NCBI RefSeq assembly: GCF_003336755.1
Contig: NZ_QMDI01000002.1
Span: 248,001-312,000 of the forward strand
DNA length: 64,000 bases
Origin: Elioraea thermophila (ex Habib et al. 2022)
Lineage (GTDB): Bacteria > Pseudomonadota > Alphaproteobacteria > Acetobacterales > Acetobacteraceae
Direction: 5' to 3'
In this document: one piece after another, positions 8,166-17,479 of the stretch
How the letters are laid out: each line of letters begins with the position of its first letter
Numbering within the stretch: the first letter of the stretch is position 1
The notes under the pieces: model-generated
Database searches by the model: none
The model's input: the letters and a program-made list of their open reading frames with translations, nothing else
What the model was told of the DNA's origin: nothing
Made by a program: the position numbers and the translations under genes

Positions 8166-9230
8166 TCAGCGAAGCACGATCTCGACGCGGCGGTTCTGCG
8201 GCTCGCGCACGTTCGGCCCGGTGGGCACCAGCGGCTGGGTGAAGCCACGGCCGGTGATGACCATCTGCGAACGCGGGATCCCCCGCCGCTCGAGCTCGGC
8301 GGCAACCGCATTGGCGCGGCGCAGCGACAGCGCTTGGTTGTAGGCGGCGGTGCCGACGGTGTCGGTGTGGCCGGTGACCTCGATGCGAGTCGCCTGCACG
8401 CGCGGGGCATTGGCGGCGGCCTCGGCGATGATTTCGCGCGCACGGTCGGTCAGCGCGGCGCTGTCGAAGTCGAAGAACACCAGGTAGGTGCGGGCCGGAG
8501 CCGGCGCAGCGGCTGGGGCCGGAGCCGGGGCCGGCGGCGGCGGGGGCGTGACGCCGAAGGCGTAGCGCAGGCCGATCAGGAAGGTGTGGTTGTAATTGTC
8601 CGCCTCGACCCGATTCACGCCCGGCGTGTTGCGGACGGCGAACTCGTTCTGAAGCGTACCGAAGAACCGATATTCGGCGTTGATCGCCAAACCCGGCACA
8701 GCGTCGATCGGCACCGACAGGCCAGCGATACCCTGGAAAGCGAAGTTGTTGTCGGTATCGTCAACGCGCTGCGCTCCGCCCCAACGCACGCCATCCCAAT
8801 TCGTCCAGGCCCAACCGACGCCACCGCCGACATAGGGGTACAGGAAGCCGAGGCCGGGATCCAGGTCGGCAATGGCGTTCACCATCACGCCATAGGTGCG
8901 CTGGTTGCCGCCGACACCGGTCTGCCGAACCCGATTCAAGCGGATTTCGTCGACGCTATTGTCGCGGTAGTTGCCTTCGAGCTCGACGCGCGCGCCCAGC
9001 CAGGGCGCGAGGCGGCCAAAGCCGTAGCCGATGCGGCCGATGATCGCCCAGCCGCCGTCGAACGAGACCTCGCTGTTGGGATTTGCGGTCGGCCTCGTCC
9101 CGATGTCCGTGTCCTGGACGATGTTGTACCCACCCATCAGCCCGATGTAGAGCCCGTCGACCGGCTGGGCGCTGGCCAGGGCAGGAACCACCCCCATCGT
9201 CGCGGCCAGAAGCGCGGTGCGCAGCTTCAT
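8166..9230 (-). CDS. OmpA family outer-membrane protein
   Basis: Outer-membrane protein (354 aa) in three parts. A signal peptide (KLRTALLAATMGVVPALASA) is followed by an N-terminal eight-stranded-barrel-like domain (about residues 22-215) beginning DGLYIGLMGGYN. Then comes a Pro/Ala linker (PPPPPAPAPAPAAAPAPA). The C-terminal OmpA peptidoglycan-binding domain starts at YLVFFDFDSAALTDRA and contains the expected GHTDTVG and NRRVEIVL elements. The role is to tie the outer membrane to peptidoglycan and form a small pore. The ATG at 9228-9230 has a strong AGAGAGAGG upstream; the open frame extends 19 codons further without a signal sequence. It is monocistronic, with its own terminator. Confidence 0.93.
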   Translation of the reverse strand: MKLRTALLAATMGVVPALASAQPVDGLYIGLMGGYNIVQDTDIGTRPTANPNSEVSFDGGWAIIGRIGYGFGRLAPWLGARVELEGNYRDNSVDEIRLNRVRQTGVGGNQRTYGVMVNAIADLDPGLGFLYPYVGGGVGWAWTNWDGVRWGGAQRVDDTDNNFAFQGIAGLSVPIDAVPGLAINAEYRFFGTLQNEFAVRNTPGVNRVEADNYNHTFLIGLRYAFGVTPPPPPAPAPAPAAAPAPARTYLVFFDFDSAALTDRAREIIAEAAANAPRVQATRIEVTGHTDTVGTAAYNQALSLRRANAVAAELERRGIPRSQMVITGRGFTQPLVPTGPNVREPQNRRVEIVLR

Positions 9231-9297
9231 CCTCTCTCTCCTTACCCCAACTGAGGCGAGACGCCGGGCGGCACCACGCGCGCCCAACCGCCTCGCA

Positions 9298-9326
9298 ATC
9301 TTACGGTCGACCGCACCATACAGAAG
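9298..9326 (-). promoter_or_regulatory. candidate promoter of the OmpA-like gene
   Basis: On the minus strand TAAGAT (9298-9303) resembles a -10 box and TTCTGT lies 16 bases upstream as a poor -35. The transcript would have a leader of about 60 bases. The same weak TTCTGT plus 16-bp arrangement precedes tRNA-Arg at 58122-58149, which slightly raises confidence. Confidence 0.3.
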
Positions 9327-9413
9327 CCGGCCGCGCGGTGCAGCGGGGGGCGGAGGATTTTCCCGGGCTGTTGCACCAAGAGCACAGTGTGGCTCGCCTG
9401 CGCCCCTGGACCG

Positions 9414-10040
9414 TCAGCGGAGCGCTTGGCGGAAGGCCTCGGCCCGGCGCGTCACGTCCTCAGGACGCTCGCCATGCCGAAACAGGGCGCGCCCCACCGC
9501 AAAGCCGGCCGCCCCCGCCGCCCGCCACGCGGCGATCGAGTCGGCGACGATGCCTCCCACGGGAAGCACCGGCAGGGACGGCGGCAGCACGGCGCGCACC
9601 GCGGCGAGATGCGCAGGGCCCCCGGTTTCGGCCGGGAACAGGGTCAGGGCGTCCGCCCCGGCCTCGATGGCGAGCAGGGCTTCGGTGGCGGTGAAGAACC
9701 CGGGCAGGACGACGAGCCCCAGTCGATCGGCATGCGCGATCACGCGCGGGTCGGCGTGCGGCATCATGATCAGCCGCCCTCCCGCCTCCGCCACCCGCTC
9801 GACTTCCGCCACGCTGCGCACCGTCCCCGCACCGACGAGGATGTCGGCCGGCAAGGCTTCCGTCAGGCGCGCGATCGAGGCGAGCGCGGCCGGCGCGCTC
9901 AGCGGCACCTCGACCACGCACCAGCCGGCCGCCACCACGGCCCGCGCCACCGGCACCACCTCGTCCGGCGTGACGCCGCGCAGGATGGCGACGAACGGGC
10001 AGCGTTCGAGCCAGGGCGCGATGCGGGACGATTCGGTCAT
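9414..10040 (-). CDS. KDPG/KDPGal aldolase family protein lacking the Schiff-base lysine
   Basis: A TIM-barrel protein (208 aa) clearly homologous to 2-keto-3-deoxy-6-phospho-gluconate/galactonate aldolase (Eda/DgoA). Family blocks are present: FVAILRGVTPDE (residues 16-27), VVEVPLSAP with the catalytic-region glutamate E44, VGAGTV (69-74), and the phosphate-loop region PVGGI. The Schiff-base lysine, which sits in K-F/I-FP in known enzymes, is threonine here (ALTLFPAE, T133), and the whole protein contains no lysine at all. A class I aldolase mechanism therefore seems impossible. It may be a non-catalytic or repurposed paralogue. The ATG at 10038-10040 was chosen because the sequence before it is not conserved. 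No sugar-acid pathway gene is adjacent. Confidence 0.85.
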   Translation of the reverse strand: MTESSRIAPWLERCPFVAILRGVTPDEVVPVARAVVAAGWCVVEVPLSAPAALASIARLTEALPADILVGAGTVRSVAEVERVAEAGGRLIMMPHADPRVIAHADRLGLVVLPGFFTATEALLAIEAGADALTLFPAETGGPAHLAAVRAVLPPSLPVLPVGGIVADSIAAWRAAGAAGFAVGRALFRHGERPEDVTRRAEAFRQALR

Positions 10041-10099
10041 GGCCTCGCGCCGGCAAAGAGGCGATGGTCGCCGCACGGGCGGCGTGCCAGGGTGCCGGC

Positions 10100-10651
10100 A
10101 TGACGGACATGCCAGACCTGCCGCCCACTCTCGAGACGCCGCGGCTTCGCCTGCGCCCCTTTCGGGCCGAGGATCTCGGCCCCTGGTGCGCGATGATGGC
10201 CGACCCCGAGGTGGTGCGCTTCCTCGGCACCGGCACCCAAGCCGGCAGACCGCGCCGCTTCGACGAGGCCTGGACGCTGCTCGCCACGCTGATCGGGCAG
10301 TGGACGCTGCGCGGGTACGGCATGCTGGCGGTCGAGGAGCGCGCGAGCGGTCGATTCGTCGGGCGCGCCGGCATCGTGCATCTTCCCGCTTGGCCCGAGC
10401 CCGAACTCTCCTACGCCCTCGTGCGCCACACCTGGGGCCGCGGCTACGCCACCGAGGCCTGCCGCGCGGTGCTCGAGTGGGCGTGGGCTCGGTTTCCGTT
10501 CGAGCGGCTCGCCAGCTACATCGCGCCGGGCAACACCGCCTCGGAGCGGGTGGCGGCGAAGCTCGGCGCGGTGCGCGAGGGGCCGATCGATCTCCTCGGC
10601 ACGCCGGTCATCGCCTGGGTGCATCGCCGCCTGCCGTCCGCGCTCGCCTGA
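10100..10651 (+). CDS. GNAT N-acetyltransferase, RimJ/RimL type
   Basis: A 183-aa acetyltransferase with the RimJ/RimL opening LETPRLRLRPFRAEDL at about residues 9-24. The acetyl-CoA motif is degenerate: YALVRHTWGRGYATEACRAV at about 113-132, where WGRGYATEA corresponds to the Q/RxxGxG/A loop. The late NTASERVAAKLG is typical of the family, and the Asn-Ser/Ala contact region is present. Likely substrates are N-terminal or small-molecule amines; none can be assigned. The ATG at 10100 is preferred over an ATG 36 bases upstream because the intervening residues overlap the divergent aldolase-like gene and are not conserved. Confidence 0.85.
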   Translation: MTDMPDLPPTLETPRLRLRPFRAEDLGPWCAMMADPEVVRFLGTGTQAGRPRRFDEAWTLLATLIGQWTLRGYGMLAVEERASGRFVGRAGIVHLPAWPEPELSYALVRHTWGRGYATEACRAVLEWAWARFPFERLASYIAPGNTASERVAAKLGAVREGPIDLLGTPVIAWVHRRLPSALA

Positions 10652-10661
10652 CCCTGAGCGC

Positions 10662-12095
<1,434 letters not shown>

Positions 12096-12170
12096 CGGGG
12101 CTGATCTCCGAAGCCGGCGTTAGCATACCGGGGCGAGGCACGGTAAGCTGCACGCGAAGGTTGCAGGCCG

Positions 12171-14285
12171 TTGAGCGTGCTGCAGGTCCCCTCCCCGCCT
12201 CCGGCCCTCGGGGCTCAGGTCCCGCCCGTCCAGTTCGCCCGGTCTCTGCCGCTCGCCGCCGCGCCCGGCTTGCCGTGGCTCGCCGTCGCCTTCGGCTGCG
12301 GCATCGCCCTCTACTTCGCCCTGGCCCGCGAACCCCCGGTCTGGACAGCGGTCGCCGGCGTCCTGATCGCCGCCGGCCTCGCCGCGATGACGCGCCGATC
12401 GCGCCTGTTCGCCCTCACGCTTGTCGTGCTGGCCGCCTCGCTCGGCTTTTCCGCCGCCGTGCTGCGCACCGCCGGCCAACCGCCCCTTGCCGATCTGCCG
12501 CCGCGCGCCGTGCTGGTGGAGGGGGTGGTCGCGTCGGTGGACGTCCTGCCGGAGGGCAGGCGGGTCAGGCTGACGCGGCCGATCCTGCAGGGGGACGGGG
12601 CGGAACTTCCGCGCGACCTCAGGATCCGCCTGCATCGCGCTGATTCCCTGGATCTTTCTCCCGGCGAGAGGATCCACCTGCGGGCGCTGCTTCGCCCGCC
12701 CGCGCCACCGGCCGCGCCGGGCGCCTTCGACTTCCAGCGCCACGCCTTCTTCTCCGGCCTCGGCGGTGTGGGCTTCGCGCTCGCCCCGGCCGAGCGGCTG
12801 CCGTCCGAGGCCGCCCCGCCAACCTCGACCAGCCTTGCCGCTCTGCGCCAGGCGATCATCCTCCGCGTCCTCGCCACCCTCGGCGGGGTGGAAGGCGCGG
12901 TCGCCGCCGCCCTGCTCACCGGCCAGCGTCAGGCGATCCCCGAGCCCGTGCTGGAGGATCTCCGACGATCGGGCCTCGCTCACTTGCTTGCGGTGTCGGG
13001 CCTGCACGTCGGCATCGTCGCCGGGCTCGCCTACCTCGTCTGCCGCTTCGCCCTCGCGCTCTGGCCGCCGCTCCTGCTGCACCTTTCGGCGAAGAAGGTG
13101 GCCGTGCTGATCGGGGTCGCGGCCGGTTTCGGCTACATGCTGCTGACCGGAAGCCAGGTGCCGATGCGGCGGGCGGTGGCGATGGCCGCGCTGTTCGCGC
13201 TCGCCGTGCTGCTCGATCGTCGGCTGTCCGCCCTGCGCGCGCTCGCCTTCGCCGCCCTCGTGGTGCTGGCGCTGCAGCCGGAGGCGCTGGTCGGCGCCTC
13301 GTTCCAGATGAGTTTCGCCGCTGTGCTCGCCCTCGTCGCCGCCTGGGAGGGGTTGCGGCGGAGTTGGCTCAGCCCCCGTCGGGAGCGAAGTCACGCCGCC
13401 CGCCTCGCCGTCGGTTTCGCCGCCCTGCTCGTCACCTCGCTCGTTGCCTCGGCCGCCACCACACCCTTCGTCGCGCACCATTTCCAGCGCGTGCCGCTTT
13501 ACGGTGTGGCGGCGAACGCGCTCGCCGTGCCCCTGACGAGCGTCTGGATCATGCCGTGGGGCTTGGTGGCCCTCGGCCTGATGCCGCTCGGGCTCGAGCG
13601 GCTCGCCCTCGCACCGATGGGCTGGGGGATTTCCGCCGTGGTGGCGGTGGCTGAGGTCGTCTCATCCTGGCCGTTCGCTGCCCCGGCCCTTCCCGCCTCG
13701 CCGTCCTGGACGCCGGCCGCAGCCGGGATTGGGCTCGTCCTTCTTTGCCTCGCCCGCCCCGTGCTCAAGCTCGTCGGCGTCGTGCTGCTCGCTGCCGGGC
13801 CAGTCGCCGCGTTCGTCCTGCCGCAGCCCGACCTGCTGATCGCCCCGGACGGCAGGGCGCTCGCGCTGCGGGTCGAGCGCACGTGGCACCTGCACGCTCG
13901 GCCGGATGCCGACCGTTTCGTGCTGGCGCAGTGGCGTCAGCGGGCGGGCGACGTGGCGTTCCTCCCGCTCGACCTCGCCTCTTCTCCCTCGCCCGCCCTC
14001 CGGTGCGATCGCGATGCGTGTCTGATCGGCCCCGAGGAGCGACCGCAAGCGATCCTGCTCCTGCGCGAGGGCCCCGTCTCACCCTGGTGCGGGCGCGCGC
14101 CGCTGATCGTCTCGCTCGAGCCGGTGCGCGGGCGCTGTGCGGCCTCGGTGGTGCTCGATCGCTTCGCCCCATGGCGCAACGGCGCCTACGCGATCCGCTT
14201 CGACGGCCCCGAGATCGTCTCCGACGCCGCTTGGCGCGGCGAGCGGCCCTGGGTTCGGCTGCCCGGCCGTCGCCCGGCCGAGTGA
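12171..14285 (+). CDS. comEC: ComEC/Rec2 family DNA uptake channel protein, no catalytic MBL motif
   Basis: Polytopic inner-membrane protein (704 aa) of the competence family that imports single-stranded DNA. The N-terminal part has several helices and an OB-like DUF4131 region. The competence domain contains the diagnostic LAVSGLHVGIVAGL at about residue 272-285, preceded by LLTGQRQAIPEPVLEDLRRS. About ten membrane helices follow. The C-terminal portion from about residue 560 is soluble but lacks the HxHxDH nuclease motif of full-length ComEC, as in many alphaproteobacterial homologues. The start is TTG at 12171, since no ATG or GTG sits closer to the conserved N-terminus. No other competence gene is nearby. 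Confidence 0.9.
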   Translation: MSVLQVPSPPPALGAQVPPVQFARSLPLAAAPGLPWLAVAFGCGIALYFALAREPPVWTAVAGVLIAAGLAAMTRRSRLFALTLVVLAASLGFSAAVLRTAGQPPLADLPPRAVLVEGVVASVDVLPEGRRVRLTRPILQGDGAELPRDLRIRLHRADSLDLSPGERIHLRALLRPPAPPAAPGAFDFQRHAFFSGLGGVGFALAPAERLPSEAAPPTSTSLAALRQAIILRVLATLGGVEGAVAAALLTGQRQAIPEPVLEDLRRSGLAHLLAVSGLHVGIVAGLAYLVCRFALALWPPLLLHLSAKKVAVLIGVAAGFGYMLLTGSQVPMRRAVAMAALFALAVLLDRRLSALRALAFAALVVLALQPEALVGASFQMSFAAVLALVAAWEGLRRSWLSPRRERSHAARLAVGFAALLVTSLVASAATTPFVAHHFQRVPLYGVAANALAVPLTSVWIMPWGLVALGLMPLGLERLALAPMGWGISAVVAVAEVVSSWPFAAPALPASPSWTPAAAGIGLVLLCLARPVLKLVGVVLLAAGPVAAFVLPQPDLLIAPDGRALALRVERTWHLHARPDADRFVLAQWRQRAGDVAFLPLDLASSPSPALRCDRDACLIGPEERPQAILLLREGPVSPWCGRAPLIVSLEPVRGRCAASVVLDRFAPWRNGAYAIRFDGPEIVSDAAWRGERPWVRLPGRRPAE

Positions 14286-14294
14286 CGTCCGGCC

Positions 14295-15377
14295 TCAGGC
14301 CGAAACCCGACGCGCCGCGGCGAGGCCGAGGAGGGCGAGCCCGAACAGCGCAGCAGTGGCCGGTTCCGGCACCGGAAAGAGTTCATTGCGAACGGCCACC
14401 CCGATGTCGGGGTGGTTGCTGAACACCCCGTCCACGCCGCGGCCGAAAAACAACCGGTACGCCGCCGGATCGTCGGTCAGTGTGTAGACGTGCACGAGAA
14501 GGCCAGCAGCCTGCGCCGTACCGATGCAGGCCTCGGTCGCCGCCGGGGCGTTCACCCCGATGCCGTCGGCGAAGGCGCGCAGGGCAGCCGCCGCCTCGGC
14601 CGTGGCGGGGCAGGTCGGCACCGGCGGGAAGCCCGACCCGTCCGGCAGGGTGAAGGTGAGCGCCACCAGCGGCAGAGCGGTCTTCGGCCGCAGATACTGC
14701 AGGACAGCCGGGATGAAGGACTGGATGAACACGGCCTCCGGTCGCTCGAACAGCCCGTCCCAGCGTGGGTCGGCGAGTTCGGCGAGCAACGCATCGGCCA
14801 TCGCCGTGAGGTAGGCGATGCCGGCGGCCGGGCCGAGCGCCTGGGTGAACTTCAGCTCGGGATAGACGCCGACGATGTGACCCGTGTCGCGCCAATGCTC
14901 ATAGGCGATCTCAAGAACCTCCGTGAAAGTCGTAACCTTGAACGGTTCGCTGCCGTCGTAGAAACCGTTACCGGGGCGCGAATAACCGGCGGTGCCGCGC
15001 GAGCGCGCGGTCAGTTGCCGGATCTCGGCGAGATCGAAGTCGAACACGTAATAGAGGGGTCGCCCGCCCACGATGCGGGCGCGATCGGTCCACCCCTTTG
15101 CCGCCGCGACCTCCTGGATGTTGGTGGTCGCGTTCAGCGTGTCGTCGTGCAGGGCGACGAGCCGACGGTCACGGGTGAGAAAGAGGTCGGGCTCGATGAA
15201 ATCCGCCCCCTGACGGATGCCGAGCCGGTAGGCCTCGATGGTGTGCTCGGGGAGATAGCCCGAAGCGCCGCGATGGGCGATCACGATCGGCCGCTCCACA
15301 AGGGGACCGGCCGTCACATCAGGGCCCATGCCTGCAGCGCCGGCGATTACCAGACCGGCAAGCAAAGACCTGCGCAT
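14295..15377 (-). CDS. glycerophosphodiester phosphodiesterase with PEP-CTERM sorting tail
   Basis: A 360-aa GlpQ-type enzyme that should hydrolyse glycerophosphodiesters to glycerol-3-phosphate and an alcohol outside the cytoplasm. It has a signal peptide (RRSLLAGLVIAGAAGMGPD), the catalytic HRGASG at residues 35-40, metal ligands in FIEPDL (60-65), and the second catalytic histidine in ALHDDT (75-80). The C-terminus carries a PEP-CTERM signal: VPEP (about 336-339), a hydrophobic segment, then AARR before the end. This tail is normally recognised and cut by an exosortase; none is in the window. PEP-CTERM on a phosphodiesterase is unusual. The ATG at 15375-15377 directly precedes the signal peptide. 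Confidence 0.92.
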   Translation of the reverse strand: MRRSLLAGLVIAGAAGMGPDVTAGPLVERPIVIAHRGASGYLPEHTIEAYRLGIRQGADFIEPDLFLTRDRRLVALHDDTLNATTNIQEVAAAKGWTDRARIVGGRPLYYVFDFDLAEIRQLTARSRGTAGYSRPGNGFYDGSEPFKVTTFTEVLEIAYEHWRDTGHIVGVYPELKFTQALGPAAGIAYLTAMADALLAELADPRWDGLFERPEAVFIQSFIPAVLQYLRPKTALPLVALTFTLPDGSGFPPVPTCPATAEAAAALRAFADGIGVNAPAATEACIGTAQAAGLLVHVYTLTDDPAAYRLFFGRGVDGVFSNHPDIGVAVRNELFPVPEPATAALFGLALLGLAAARRVSA

Positions 15378-15478
15378 GCGCTCCCCTCTCCCCTCGGCGT
15401 GCACGGCTTCCGCTGCACACCGATCTACCCGCTCCGACGCTGGCGTGGGTGACGATGGCATGACGTTGCGGCGCCGGG

Positions 15479-15811
15479 TCAGACGATCCGCGCTTCGAAG
15501 GGCAGGGTGCCGTCGGGAGCCTCGATCTCCACCACCCAGAGATCGGGGTCGCGCCGCAGCGCCCGCGCGACATACGCGTCGAGCGCCGCTTCATCCGCCG
15601 GCCCCTCGCCGAGGGCGCGCAGCCAGGCGGGCCGTCCCTGCCCGTCGAACGCCTCCACGAGCGGCACCGGGCCCTCCCGCGCGCGCAGGACCAGGACGAC
15701 GCCACCCGAATCCGGATCGCCCTTGCGCAGGACGACGGCAGTGCGCGCCGCCCGGTCGCACTGCCGAACGAGCGCCTGCACCCAGAGCGCCGTCTTCAGC
15801 CGCGGATCCAC
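15479..15811 (-). CDS. DUF1491 family protein
   Basis: A 110-aa protein matching DUF1491, a family largely restricted to alphaproteobacteria. Recognisable elements are the start DPRLKTALWVQALVRQCD, the middle VVLRKGDPDSGGVVLVL and the end DPDLWVVEIE. No catalytic residues are known and no function is established. The start is GTG (15809-15811), immediately before the conserved DPRL. A divergent small basic protein gene begins 75 bases away. Confidence 0.85.
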   Translation of the reverse strand: MDPRLKTALWVQALVRQCDRAARTAVVLRKGDPDSGGVVLVLRAREGPVPLVEAFDGQGRPAWLRALGEGPADEAALDAYVARALRRDPDLWVVEIEAPDGTLPFEARIV

Positions 15812-15886
15812 GGCGACACCCGATGGCCGGCGGCTTGCGGCACGCTCAGCCGGCCGTTACACCCGGCGCGCTGCGAAGGGAGAGCC

Positions 15887-16117
15887 ATGGCGAAGACCAA
15901 GTCGGAGAAGGATCCGACCGCCGGCATGAGCGAGGCGAAACGCGCCTACGAGGCGCGCCGGGCGGAGAAGGCCGGCATGAGCCTCGAGAAGTGGCTGGCG
16001 CAGAAAGAGAAGGCCAAGCGCGCGGAAGCAGCGGCATCTGCCGCGGGCGCGACGCCGGTGCGGACGGCCAAGAGGTCCGGCGTCTTGGGCCGCCTGTTGG
16101 GGCGCGGTAAGGGCTGA
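15887..16117 (+). CDS. small basic hypothetical protein
   Basis: A 76-aa, Lys/Ala/Glu/Arg-rich protein with predicted helical, charged character and no membrane segment or signal peptide. The N-terminal part contains SEKDPTAGMSEAKRAYEARR, and the C-terminus ends RLLGRGKG. A good Shine-Dalgarno (GAAGGGAGA) stands before the ATG at 15887, which supports real expression. I do not recognise the family. The composition resembles small nucleic-acid-associated or ribosome-associated proteins, but this is not evidence of function. Confidence 0.7.
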   Translation: MAKTKSEKDPTAGMSEAKRAYEARRAEKAGMSLEKWLAQKEKAKRAEAAASAAGATPVRTAKRSGVLGRLLGRGKG

Positions 16118-16133
16118 GCCGGCGGCTCACGCC

Positions 16134-16721
16134 TCAGAGCATCCGCATCAGGGTGCCGTCGCGACGAATGGCATGATGCCAGATCGCCGCCCCCACGTGC
16201 AGCACGAGCAGCACCACGAGCGCGTAAGCGATCCAGGTGTGCGTCGCCTGCAGGGCCCGCGCCAGAGTCTCGTCTTTCGCCACCACCGCGGGGATGTCGA
16301 TGAAGCCCAAGTAGGCGGTGGCCCCCTGCATCGGGAAACCCCAGGCGTTGGTGGCGAGGAAGCCGAAGATCGGCTGCAGGATCAGGGCGGCGTAGAGCAT
16401 GCCGTGCACCGCCTGCGCGCCCACCCGCATGGCGACCGGCAGGTGGGCGGGCAAGGGTGGCGGGGGGTTGGCGATCCGCCAGGCGAGCCGGGCCACGGAG
16501 ACGAACAGGATGGTGAGTCCGGCACTCTCGTGAATGGCGTAGAAGACGAGCTTGGTCGCGAAGGGGTCGGGCTTGATGTACTTGATGACGAACCCCGTGG
16601 GCAGCGCGATCAGCATCAGCCCGAGCGTGATCCAGTGGAACCACTTGGCGACGGTGGAGTACTGCCCGTCGGGGTGAGCCGCGTCGGTACCCTCCAGCAA
16701 GCGCGCCGTCGCCTGGCTCAT
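16134..16721 (-). CDS. cytochrome b561
   Basis: Four-helix dihaem cytochrome b561 of the bacterial CybB type (195 aa), embedded in the inner membrane and carrying electrons between quinol and a periplasmic or membrane partner. Histidines in the expected places are WFHWITLGLM (helix 1), AIHESAGLT (helix 2), AVHGMLYAALI (helix 3) and ATHTWIAYALVVLLVLH (helix 4). The ATG at 16719-16721 begins a short cytosolic leader before helix 1; the upstream open frame is Cys/Arg-rich and not conserved. It is divergent from tenA. Confidence 0.93.
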   Translation of the reverse strand: MSQATARLLEGTDAAHPDGQYSTVAKWFHWITLGLMLIALPTGFVIKYIKPDPFATKLVFYAIHESAGLTILFVSVARLAWRIANPPPPLPAHLPVAMRVGAQAVHGMLYAALILQPIFGFLATNAWGFPMQGATAYLGFIDIPAVVAKDETLARALQATHTWIAYALVVLLVLHVGAAIWHHAIRRDGTLMRML

Positions 16722-16798
16722 CGTCGTCCCTCTCCGCTGCCGATCCCCTTCGGCGCATACACTTGGGCAGGGTGGAGCGAAAGCGTAGCCTCCGTGAC

Positions 16799-17479
16799 AT
16801 GACCGGCACGACACCGATGACCGAAACGACGGCACGACCGACCGAGCGGTTGCGCGCCCTCTCCGAACCCGACTGGTCGGCCGCCGTCGGACACCGCTTC
16901 GTCTCCGAACTCGCCGCCGGCACGCTTGATCACGGCGTGATGCGGCGCTACCTCGTGCAGGACTATCAATTCCTCGACTCCTTCGTCGCCCTGCTCGGCG
17001 CCGCCATCCACGCCGCGCCAGGCTTGCCGCAGCGGATCGTGCTCGGCCGCTTCCTCGGCCTCGTGGTGTCGGAGGAGAACACCTACTTCCAGCGCAGTTT
17101 CGATGCCCTCGGCGTGCCCGAGGCGGACCGCACCGCCCCTGCCCTGCTGCCGCCCACCGCCGGGTTCCGGGCGCTGATGCGCGAGGCGGCGGCAGGCGGG
17201 CGGTGGGGCGAGATGCTCGCCGTGCTGACGGTGGCCGAGTGGTCCTACCTCACCTGGGCGACGTCGGTCGCCGACCGCGACCCGGGCTGGTTCGTCTTCC
17301 GCGAGTGGATCACGCTGCATTCCGGGCCCGGCTTCGAGGCGCTCGTCGGCTTCCTGCGCGAGGAACTCGATCGCGCCTTCGAGGCGGCGGACGAGGCCGG
17401 GCGCGAGCGCATCGCCAGCCTGTTCCGACGGGCGGTCGCGCTCGAGCGCGCCTTCTTCGACGCCGCCTACGCCGCCTGA
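16799..17479 (+). CDS. tenA: TenA family aminopyrimidine aminohydrolase, cysteine-free type
   Basis: TenA/THI-4 helical-bundle protein (226 aa). Homologues hydrolyse aminopyrimidines for thiamin salvage or degrade thiamin. The family residues are visible in LVQDYQFLDSFVALLGAA at about 46-63, VSEENTYFQRSFDALG at about 93-108, and the late FREWITLHSGPGF. The protein has no cysteine at all, so it belongs to the TenA_E group in which a glutamate replaces the nucleophilic cysteine. The usual aromatic residue after EWI is histidine here. The start ATG at 16799 was taken; ATG 16817 is also possible. The 3' end overlaps the next gene, suggesting coupling. No thiamin biosynthesis gene or riboswitch is nearby. 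Confidence 0.88.
   Translation: MTGTTPMTETTARPTERLRALSEPDWSAAVGHRFVSELAAGTLDHGVMRRYLVQDYQFLDSFVALLGAAIHAAPGLPQRIVLGRFLGLVVSEENTYFQRSFDALGVPEADRTAPALLPPTAGFRALMREAAAGGRWGEMLAVLTVAEWSYLTWATSVADRDPGWFVFREWITLHSGPGFEALVGFLREELDRAFEAADEAGRERIASLFRRAVALERAFFDAAYAA

Noticed and set aside
15399-15418. Inverted repeat GTGCA-N10-TGCAC upstream of the phosphodiesterase gene
   Set aside because: A 5-bp dyad in GC-rich DNA is expected by chance, and no regulator gene is adjacent.
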